The translations under genes and the position numbers were made by a program. The notes beneath the pieces were generated by a model. That model saw only the letters and a list, made by a program, of their open reading frames with translations. It had not been told where the DNA came from and searched no databases. 64,000 nucleotides of DNA. Origin: Aquisphaera insulae (GTDB lineage: Bacteria; Planctomycetota; Planctomycetia; Isosphaerales; Isosphaeraceae). The stretch spans positions 1 to 64,000 of the forward strand of contig NZ_JAALJH010000031.1 of the NCBI RefSeq assembly GCF_011064615.1, in the 5' to 3' direction. Positions 37,201-43,737 of this stretch are shown piece after piece (the stretch's first letter is position 1; the number at the start of each line of letters is the position of its first letter).

Positions 37201-39604
37201 CACCGAGCATCTCTGGCTCACGGCCGACGGCCCGGCCCGTGTGGTCACCTCGGACACCTTGACGATGATCCGCTCCGGCGACCCCTGGCGCGGGCTGATG
37301 GACTTCCACCGGGCCGCGCTCGACGACCTGGACCGGGTGCAGGATCGGGAGACCACGCGTCGGTGGGCGGAGCTCGAGGAGGCGGTGATCGGCGACCGCT
37401 CGCTGGTGGGCCGGATCTCCGTCGAGCTGGCCGCCGCGGCCAACGAGTCCGACGACCTCCTCCCGCCCGCCGAGGAGGAGGCCCTGCTGGCGGCCTGCCG
37501 GGTCGTCGGCGGGGAGCTCGGCATCGAGGTCCGCGCGCCCCGACGGGTGATCGACGATGATGGCCCGGCGGGCGCGACGTCGCTCGAGGAGATCGCCCGG
37601 GCTTCCGGCTTCCACGCCCGCCAGGTCGTCCTGCCCTCCGGCTGGACCGGCATCGGCGGCGAGCCCCTGCTCGCCCGACTGAAGGACGAGGGGGCGGAGC
37701 CGCGGCCCGTGGCCCTGCTCCCCGGCAAGGACCGCGGCCGTGGACGGTTCGCGGCCCGCCGGTATGACCTCTACGATCCCGCCACGGACCGCCGCGGGCC
37801 GCTCCGCCAGGACCAGGCGGAACGGCTCTCGCCGGACGCATGGACGTTCTATCGCACCCTCCCTGACGGCCGCCTGACCCTCCGCGACCTCGCCCGCTTC
37901 GCCCGCCGCGGGGTCGCCCGCGAGGTGCGGCTGGTCCTCGCCATGGCGGCGCTCGGGGGCCTGCTCGGCCTGGCCCTCCCGGTCGGCGCCGGGGTGCTCG
38001 TGGACCAGGTCATCCCCGAGGTCGGCGTCACCGGCGAGGGTCGACAGCGGCTGGCCTCGCTCTGCCTCTTCCTGGTGGCCCTGGCGGTCGCCACGGCCCT
38101 CTTCCAGATCGTCGAGGGGATGGCCCTGCTCCGGATCGAGGGGAAGGTCGCCCCGACCGTCCTGCCGGCCGTCTGGGACCGCCTGCTACGCCTCCCCACG
38201 CGGTTCTTCAGCGGCTTCTCCTCCGGCGACCTGGCCGTCCGGACGCTCGGCCTGGGGATCGTGCTCCGCAAGGTGTCCGGCGCCATGGCGACGGTCCTCG
38301 TCGGCGGCCTCTTCAGCCTCTCCAACGTCGCCCTCCTCTTCTGGTATAGCTGGCGGCTCGCCGCGATCTGCGTCCCGCTCCTGGCGCTGATGCTGGCGAC
38401 GATCGCCCTGCTCCTGGCCGGCCAGCTCCGCCAGGAGGCGCGGATCCGCAAGGTGGAGGGCTCCATCATCGGCTTCCTGTTCGAGGTCTTCGGCGGCATC
38501 GCCAAGCTCCGGACCGCCGGCGCCGAGAATCGCGCCTTCGCGCGCTGGGCCGACCTCTATCGCGACCAGCTCGGCCTGATGATCAAGGCCCGGCGGTTCG
38601 CCAACCGGCTCCATCTGTTCCTCGCCGTCTTCCCCATGATCCTGGCGATGATCATCTACTACGGCGCCGTCCGCCTGGATCCCGATGGCCTCAGCACGGG
38701 GGACTTCCTGGCCCTCTCGATCGCGCTCTCGAACCTGATCGGCGCCGTGCTGGCGGTCGCCTACACGGCGCTGGGTCTGCTCGACGTGCCGCCGCTCTAC
38801 GAGCGAATCCAACCGGTCCTGGAAACGCCCCCGGAGTTCCCGGCCGCGACGCTGGAGCCGCTCCGCCTGAACGGCGCGATCGCCCTCAGCGGGGTGACGT
38901 TCCGCTACCCCGGCCAGGAGACCGGCGCCCGCGTGCTCGACGGCGTGGACCTGCAAGTCCGCCCCGGCGAGTTCGTCGCCGTCGTCGGCGCCTCGGGGTC
39001 GGGTAAGTCCACCATCCTGCGGCTGATCCTGGGATTCGAGTCGACCGATCGCGGCACGATCACCTACGACGGTCGCGACCTCGCCACGCTGGACATCCGC
39101 GAGGTCCGCCGCCAGATCGGCGTGGTCCTCCAGGACGCCCAGCTCATGCCCGGCGACATCTTCAGCAACATCGTCGGCTTCGCGCCGGGCCTCACCATGG
39201 ATGACGCCTGGCGCGCCGCCCGCCTCGCCGGCCTCGAGAAGGAGATCGAGGACCTGCCCATGAAGATGCACACGATCGTCGGCGAGGGGGGTTCCAACCT
39301 CTCCGGCGGCCAGCGTCAACGCCTGCTGATCGCCCGGGCCGTCGTCCGCCGCCCGCGGATCCTCATGTTCGACGAGGCCACCAGCGCGCTCGACAACCTC
39401 TCGCAGGCGATCGTCACCCGGAGCATCACCCAGGAGCTGCGGGGCATCACGCGGATCGTCATCGCCCACCGCCTGACCACCATCGTCGAGGCGGACCGCA
39501 TCTACGTGGTCAAGCAGGGGAAGATCGTCCAGGCCGGCCGCTACGAACAGCTCCGCGCCGAGCCGGGCGCCTTCCAGGAGCTGATCAGCCGCCAGGTCGT
39601 CTGA
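34247..39604 (+). CDS. Fused C39 peptidase-ABC / ABC dual bacteriocin exporter (NHLM ABC1+ABC2-like)
   Basis: 1,785 residues from MASTRKKRYRP; an alternative ATG at 34175 would add 24. Residues ~12-135 are a C39 peptidase with the full active site: Gln19, Cys25 (ECGAAALG), His98 (NHFLVVEGF), Asp114 (NDPA). Transmembrane domain 1 spans ~150-440. ATPase 1 has Walker A GGSGSGKTT (~545), signature FSGGQRQRLEIARAL and ILDEATSALD; its Q-loop reads VDERIAMF, with Glu in place of Gln. A ~430-residue linker (~750-1180) resembles the cyclic-nucleotide-binding-like front part of NHLM ABC2. Transmembrane domain 2 is ~1200-1500, and ATPase 2 has Walker A GASGSGKST (~1580), VLQDAQLMPG, LSGGQRQRLLIARAV and FDEATSALDN. 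These two parts are normally separate genes. It should cut the leader after GG and export the peptide. Confidence 0.93.
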   Translation: MASTRKKRYRPVRTPVVLQMEAIECGAAALGIILEYHGKYIPLDVLRSVCGVSRDGSNAYHIREAARQYGLEVEAFRKSAEGIDTRRPPFMVLWQWNHFLVVEGFTRDAVYLNDPACGRRRVSREEFARNYSGIAFTFRPGDGFKPEGRRPSTLLGLAERLTGSKAALAFVILAGLALVIPTLASAGYQRIFVDEILIQRRRDWLGTLLVAMAATALVRLMAVSLQQVYLTRLEVRLALTEAVRFLQHVLRLPIDFFQRRYAGDIVGRVVSTARVARLISGELATTAVGFLTLVVYAAAMFPQDRLLTGVGVAIGSLNLVALRWFSRRRIDQNRVIEQIRGRLAGGIMWAVQVIESVKATGAETDLLIRWTGEQARVVNAEQELGRFDAVFVAIPPLLASLTTVAVLGLGGRRVADGVLPIGALVALQTLLASFHQPFQAMARLGSQVQELRADLDRIDDVARHQADPMVAPAGADGAAGETTADLPAPATPAPRAILTESPRLSGRLELRDVTFSYYRTVEEPLIRGFSMVVEPGQRVALVGGSGSGKTTLARLIAGLYRPQQGQILHDGRPIAAIPRQVFVNSVAMVDERIAMFQGSVRDNLTLWDEQVASGRLIQAGLGAAIHLDLLQRRGGYDAAVAEGARNFSGGQRQRLEIARALVRDPSLLILDEATSALDPKTELIVDDQLRRRGCTCLIIAHRLSTIRDCDEIVVLSQGKILQRGTHEQLIEDAGGEYARLLAGQGFPAGRSGRVAMHRRASGHAVAERPAPRIGPASGSVATTMPAPSPQAAAAEDGPRFLIDELRATGRAETTAANRPLPLDDPESVWWVSSGQVDVFFQLPAPDGGPGRRRHLCRVEEGGSIFAISGVRGQLGGRLLAVGAGDADLIQFRRGDLIRLSFEEPLAEQVAVLLDDWIFRLGRAIGAGGEVLGRRELAPGTPVDLPDGDRYGVRRGVAWVRHLQGRSRFLDHDPLPVTEHQARFPVTEHLWLTADGPARVVTSDTLTMIRSGDPWRGLMDFHRAALDDLDRVQDRETTRRWAELEEAVIGDRSLVGRISVELAAAANESDDLLPPAEEEALLAACRVVGGELGIEVRAPRRVIDDDGPAGATSLEEIARASGFHARQVVLPSGWTGIGGEPLLARLKDEGAEPRPVALLPGKDRGRGRFAARRYDLYDPATDRRGPLRQDQAERLSPDAWTFYRTLPDGRLTLRDLARFARRGVAREVRLVLAMAALGGLLGLALPVGAGVLVDQVIPEVGVTGEGRQRLASLCLFLVALAVATALFQIVEGMALLRIEGKVAPTVLPAVWDRLLRLPTRFFSGFSSGDLAVRTLGLGIVLRKVSGAMATVLVGGLFSLSNVALLFWYSWRLAAICVPLLALMLATIALLLAGQLRQEARIRKVEGSIIGFLFEVFGGIAKLRTAGAENRAFARWADLYRDQLGLMIKARRFANRLHLFLAVFPMILAMIIYYGAVRLDPDGLSTGDFLALSIALSNLIGAVLAVAYTALGLLDVPPLYERIQPVLETPPEFPAATLEPLRLNGAIALSGVTFRYPGQETGARVLDGVDLQVRPGEFVAVVGASGSGKSTILRLILGFESTDRGTITYDGRDLATLDIREVRRQIGVVLQDAQLMPGDIFSNIVGFAPGLTMDDAWRAARLAGLEKEIEDLPMKMHTIVGEGGSNLSGGQRQRLLIARAVVRRPRILMFDEATSALDNLSQAIVTRSITQELRGITRIVIAHRLTTIVEADRIYVVKQGKIVQAGRYEQLRAEPGAFQELISRQVV

Positions 39605-39625
39605 TCGCCGGCCGGGAATCAAACC

Positions 39626-39643
39626 GGGCCCGTCTCCGGGCCC
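39626..39643. terminator. Hairpin terminator between convergent genes
   Basis: GGGCCCG (39626-39632), loop TCTC, CGGGCCC (39637-39643). It lies 22 bases after the exporter stop and 11 bases after the stop of the minus-strand small basic gene. Read on the minus strand it is followed by GGTTTGATT, a weak T-tract. Confidence 0.55.
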
Positions 39644-39653
39644 CGCGCGTGCC

Positions 39654-39797
39654 TTACAGACCCTTACCGCCGATGTGCCGGCGCTTCTTCGGGTTGCGAA
39701 CGCCATGCAGCTTCGTCCGCCGCCCCTTGGCGATCGGCGAGCTCGCCGCCCGCTTCTTCCACTTCGAACCCTTGCGATGACGCGTCTTGATCTTCAT
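39654..39797 (-). CDS. 47-residue highly basic protein, ribosomal-protein-like
   Basis: Reads MKIKTRHRKGSKWKKR and ends KKRRHIGGKGL, with a stop at 39654. AGGGG sits 8 nt before the ATG. About 40% of residues are Lys, Arg or His, with no acidic residue, as in very small ribosomal proteins or nucleic-acid-binding peptides. I cannot match it to bL34, bL35, bL36 or THX with confidence. The good ribosome site, the size and the terminator on its 3' side argue that it is real. Confidence 0.62.
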   Translation of the reverse strand: MKIKTRHRKGSKWKKRAASSPIAKGRRTKLHGVRNPKKRRHIGGKGL

Positions 39798-39947
39798 GAC
39801 CGAACCCCTAAAGCTTTTCCGCGAAAGTCTTTACATGCGCACCGCGGTTCAGCCCGCGGAGGGCGAAGGTCCTATTATGAGGATGGATCGCTCCGGTGGC
39901 AAGGGAAAGCGTTTGCGCCCGACCTGAATCCCCGCTAACATGGCTCC

Positions 39948-40427
39948 ATGAGTAAGAAGCCGCCACCGGGTATGATTGGGCCACCGCCCTCCGCGCGAGG
40001 TGGCCGTCCGGCTGACCCCGGCCTGCACGCCCAGCAAATCGCCCGCGAATGGGAAGATGTGGGCGAGAGCTATATCCGCAGGCGTATGCAGCAGGTCGGC
40101 ATCCCCGAAGATCAGATCGGACAGCCTACGTTCAGCGGGGATGGGAAGTGGCGAGCGTTCGATCCCAATGGACGGGCAGGCGGAGCCAATACGACGGGCG
40201 TGGTGGTGGATTCCGGAGTACTGAATCCCGATCTGCTGAAGGGATTCAAAGGCGGTCGACTCTGGCGGAAGATGCGGATCAAGGACCGTATCGACTCGGC
40301 GATCTCTCACGAATACGAGGAACTCCTCGCGGGCGGAAACCACGCCGAGGCGATCAGGGAAGCAGCCAGGAGCAGGCTCCCGATCAGCGAGGAAGCTCGG
40401 CGGTTGAATCGGGCGAGGGCGAGATAG
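39948..40427 (+). CDS. Hypothetical protein with HEYEE motif, possible polymorphic-toxin-type C-terminal domain
   Basis: 159 residues, soluble, no signal. The C-terminal two thirds run FDPNGRAGGANTTGVVVDSG, GGRLWRKMRIKDRIDSAISHEYEELL and LPISEEARRLNRAR. The layout with a conserved-looking HEYEE resembles domains I recall at the ends of RHS or other polymorphic toxins, where His/Glu residues may be catalytic. Here it stands alone with a short Pro-rich N-terminus. Not certain; no neighbour is a clear immunity gene, although the convergent gene at 40509-40991 is a candidate. Confidence 0.55.
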   Translation: MSKKPPPGMIGPPPSARGGRPADPGLHAQQIAREWEDVGESYIRRRMQQVGIPEDQIGQPTFSGDGKWRAFDPNGRAGGANTTGVVVDSGVLNPDLLKGFKGGRLWRKMRIKDRIDSAISHEYEELLAGGNHAEAIREAARSRLPISEEARRLNRARAR

Positions 40428-40508
40428 GCTGGAATGTCGATGAACCGAGAGGAAACAGACAACGCTCTCTCGTTCCTCTCGTAGCTCGGCATACGGGATT
40501 CCATGGCT

Positions 40509-40991
40509 CTATCCGACCGCCCTTTTCGCGCAAGCCTTCTGAACCCACTCCGGCTTCTTCTTCCAGCCCCAATAGGTCCAACGCCAGGCGGATTCAGGGC
40601 CACCCGCATAGGTGTTGATGACCAGGAGCAGTCTCGCATCGGCAAGCTCGCGGAACTCGGAGCGATTCTGCGCCGTGAGCTCGGCCTCTTCTCCGCCAGC
40701 AATCCGTCGCAGGAGTTCCCAGGCAGGACCGGAAAGATGGCTCAAATCAGGCGGCGCGTACCGCTGGCTCTCGATTCGCTCCTGTTCGCGCTCGACGATG
40801 ACCACTCGATCACGCTTACCTTTGACGGTCAGTCGATAGACCCGCTCCGCGCCCGGCAGAGGTTCCATGATCCCAGCCTGGACCAGCTCTCTGTAGGCGG
40901 GGAAATTCCTCTCCGTCGCCGGTCGTCTCTCGCTCTCGACATGAAGTCGGAGGATGGCTACGGCCAGCTCCGAAAGGCTCGCGGTCTGCAT
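40509..40991 (-). CDS. Hypothetical protein, 160 aa
   Basis: Soluble protein from MQTASLSELAVAILRLH, with an excellent ribosome site (GGAGGTGAG) just before the ATG, which supports its reality. The N-terminal ~60 residues look like a winged-helix-type fold (FPAYRELVQAGIMEPLPGAERVYRLTVKG). The rest contains Trp-rich AWRWTYWGWKKKPEW. No family recognised. It is convergent with the HEYEE-motif gene (81-base gap). Base composition is somewhat less GC-rich than its neighbours. Confidence 0.65.
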   Translation of the reverse strand: MQTASLSELAVAILRLHVESERRPATERNFPAYRELVQAGIMEPLPGAERVYRLTVKGKRDRVVIVEREQERIESQRYAPPDLSHLSGPAWELLRRIAGGEEAELTAQNRSEFRELADARLLLVINTYAGGPESAWRWTYWGWKKKPEWVQKACAKRAVG

Positions 40992-41120
40992 GACTCACCT
41001 CCGGTCGGAATCGTACCGGCCTGGCGTCGGAAGGCCAAGGCGGGAACGGAAACACGGACGTCTCGTTTCGATTCCGGTGGGCGTCGGCCAAGGTGAACGG
41101 GCGTCCGCGATCTGCCACGA

Positions 41121-43565
41121 TCACGGCCCCCCCTCGGCCTTCGGCCGCTCCAGGGGCGGCAGTTTCAGCGCCGTCTCGACCGCCAGGACCGCCACGGCCA
41201 GCGTGCCCAGGCAGCGCTTCTGGAGGTCGAAGAGACGCTCGCTCGCGCCCGACATCGCATCCATCAGGTCGCCGATCTCCTTCGCGTCGGGGACCCTCTC
41301 CAGGACGTACTTCGCGATCGTCATGCCCTCGCGGGCGTGCTCGAACGGGTAGTCGATGGCGGTCGGCAGATGGGTCCGGAATCGCGTCAGATCCTGGTGC
41401 AGCGACTGACCCGCGCGGAGGATGGCGTTGATCAGGGGCTCGTTCTTCTCGTTCTTCCCCGACTGGAATTTCTGGAGCAGGCGGCCGAGGACCGAGGCGG
41501 ACCGCTGGGCGGCCGGGAACTCCTGGATGGCCCGGGCCAGGAAGGACGCGCAGGGATAGACCCGACGCGCCTCGTCGCGGATCGCGGCCCCTTCCGGGAT
41601 CCGCTCGATGACCTTCGGCAGCTCCAGGAGCGAGAGGCCCTGCGCGATCCTCCGGGCCGCCGCCTCGGAGAACGGATCGAGGCTCGATCGGAGGGCGCGA
41701 ACGGCCGCGTCGCATCGGTCGATCGTTGCATCGGCCTCGGATCGATCCTTGCCGCTGAACTCGAAGTCTCCGGGCCGAGGTCGCCCGTTCGCCTTCCACA
41801 AGGTCAGCGCCGCGGCGGCGGCCGAGGCCTTCGGCGCCAGCTCGTTCCAGCGCTCGAGCGCGGCGAGGTTGTCATCGACCGCCGAGGCGAGCGACGTCCG
41901 CGCGTCGATCAGGGCGGCCTTGGCCGACCTGGGATCGTCCGGAGCGAGGGGGAGATCGCCGGGCAGGGGGAGCGGCTGGAGCAGGCTGAAGGCGTCGAGG
42001 AAGAGGCGGTCGAAGGCCTCGCTCCCCTGGTGCGCCTCGGCCTGGATGTCGAGGAGGTCGGAGACGGCGAAGAGCTGTTCCTTGCTGATCTCGTTGCCGA
42101 GGATGCCTCGATAATGCTGGAAGGTCGCCGACCGGCACAGGGAGTCGAAGTCGCGGAAGAGGTCCGTCGCCGGCCCGTCCAGGTGGAAGATCCCCCCGGC
42201 GCCCTCGTGCTTCGCCCGCGCGATCCGGTCCCGATCGCAGGGGTGCGAGTCGAACAGGCCCGTCTTCGCCTTCGTCTCCGCCTCGCGCACCATCGCCATC
42301 ACGGGGGGCGGGATCTGGGGGATGTTGGCGACGATCAGCCGGGGATAGTCGTCCGGCAGCCGCCGTTCCTGCCAGGAACGGGAGAGGTCGGCCTGCGCAC
42401 CCCGATCGGCCAGGGCGAGCTCGCGGAGACGCGAGAACGTCGAGGCGAACGTCTCCGCGCCGACCATCCGCGCCTCGTATCGATCGGCGTCGAATTCCTG
42501 CTGGCGCGACAGGAACGAGCTGACGAACGCGCCCACGTGCATCAGGACCCAGAGGATCCGGCGGGTCAGCCAGACCATCAGCTTGGTGACCCACGCCACG
42601 GCCGCCATGTAGCCCCACTCCTGGGTCCAGGCATCCAGCGTCTGGTCCCACGAGTCGCGCTCGTAGACCACCCGGGCGAACCAGAGGTTGATCGACCGGA
42701 TCAGGACGTTCAGCCTCATCCCCGCCCCCTGCGAGAAGTGGCCGAACTCGTGGGCGAGGACCCCGGCAAACTGCGGGAGCGTCAGGCCGGCGACCAGGGG
42801 GAGCCCGATCGTCAGGTCCAGCCGCTTCCTCGGGGAGAGGGCCCCGCTCGCCAAAGAGGCCGAGGCGTTCACCTCGCAATCGACGTAGACCGTCGCCGGC
42901 ACGGGCGACTTCACCGACTGACAGATCCCGTCGACGAAGGCGAAAAGCAGGGGCTCGCTGGAAGGGTCGAGCTCGCGCCGCTTCGGCCTCTTCGCCGGGC
43001 TCGCGAACAGAGGCTTGAACATGAAGGCAACGACGAATCCTCCGGCGATGAGCGGCGCCACGTAGAGGAAGAGGGCGGCCCGGGCGTTCTTCACGGTCTG
43101 GAACACGACGAGGCTGTGCGTCGCGTGCCAGAACAGGGCCAGGGCCGCGACCACGGCCACGCCGACGTAGATCAGGGGCAGGATCACCATCACCACGGCG
43201 ACGATCAGGATCCAGAGCCGATAGGCCAGGGTCGGCCGGACGGGCGGTATCTCGCCGCGGAATGCCGCCAGGATCTCGTGCGGCGTCCGAGAATGCGTGA
43301 TCTTGAGGGACTCCTTCGCCGCCCGCAGGGGCTCCGGCGCCTCGACGGCCCTTCGAGTCCTGGCCTGGTGCCCCGACCCCGCGAGCTCATACGTCCCGGC
43401 CTCGTCGTCCTCGACGGCCGCGGCGGCGGCCTTCTCCACGCTCGCGGGGGCCGCGGGGACGATGATCACCGCCTTGCAGTGCGGGCATTTGCCACGCTTC
43501 CCGGCGAAGGCATCGGCCGTGCGGAATGACCTGCCGCACGCGTCGCAGCGAACCTCGATCGGCAT
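41121..43565 (-). CDS. M48-family membrane metalloprotease with N-terminal zinc ribbon
   Basis: 814 residues from MPIEVRCDACGRSF (GAGGAGG upstream). Residues 1-35 form a zinc ribbon with two Cys pairs (CDAC and CPHC). Two or three membrane helices follow (~115-185: LWILIVAVVMVILPLIYVGV, FLYVAPLIAGGFVVAFMF). The catalytic zinc motif HEFGH lies near residue 272 (FAGVLAHEFGHFSQGAG), with a downstream E in QQEFDADRYEARM as third ligand, as in M48 (HtpX/Ste24-like) peptidases. The remaining ~400 residues are a helical domain without a known family. Expected role is quality control or processing at the membrane. It is followed by the hypothetical gene ending at 40509, with no clear operon partner. 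Confidence 0.9.
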   Translation of the reverse strand: MPIEVRCDACGRSFRTADAFAGKRGKCPHCKAVIIVPAAPASVEKAAAAAVEDDEAGTYELAGSGHQARTRRAVEAPEPLRAAKESLKITHSRTPHEILAAFRGEIPPVRPTLAYRLWILIVAVVMVILPLIYVGVAVVAALALFWHATHSLVVFQTVKNARAALFLYVAPLIAGGFVVAFMFKPLFASPAKRPKRRELDPSSEPLLFAFVDGICQSVKSPVPATVYVDCEVNASASLASGALSPRKRLDLTIGLPLVAGLTLPQFAGVLAHEFGHFSQGAGMRLNVLIRSINLWFARVVYERDSWDQTLDAWTQEWGYMAAVAWVTKLMVWLTRRILWVLMHVGAFVSSFLSRQQEFDADRYEARMVGAETFASTFSRLRELALADRGAQADLSRSWQERRLPDDYPRLIVANIPQIPPPVMAMVREAETKAKTGLFDSHPCDRDRIARAKHEGAGGIFHLDGPATDLFRDFDSLCRSATFQHYRGILGNEISKEQLFAVSDLLDIQAEAHQGSEAFDRLFLDAFSLLQPLPLPGDLPLAPDDPRSAKAALIDARTSLASAVDDNLAALERWNELAPKASAAAAALTLWKANGRPRPGDFEFSGKDRSEADATIDRCDAAVRALRSSLDPFSEAAARRIAQGLSLLELPKVIERIPEGAAIRDEARRVYPCASFLARAIQEFPAAQRSASVLGRLLQKFQSGKNEKNEPLINAILRAGQSLHQDLTRFRTHLPTAIDYPFEHAREGMTIAKYVLERVPDAKEIGDLMDAMSGASERLFDLQKRCLGTLAVAVLAVETALKLPPLERPKAEGGP

Positions 43566-43737
43566 GGAACGCCTCCTCGCATCCCCTCCCGTTCTCCTGC
43601 CCCGCACCGCGGCCGGGGCATCGGTCCTATTGTAGGGTAGATCCGAGCAGGGGGAAACGACTGGCGGGTCGGAGCCGGCGCTTACCGTCGAGCTGCGTTC
43701 GTCGATTCGCGGTAGGGAGCCGCGGTCGTCCCTTCCG

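Noticed and set aside
33857..37615. 1,252-codon open frame antisense to the exporter
   Set aside because: No domain or ribosome site; mirrors codon bias of the exporter gene, whose motifs are unambiguous.
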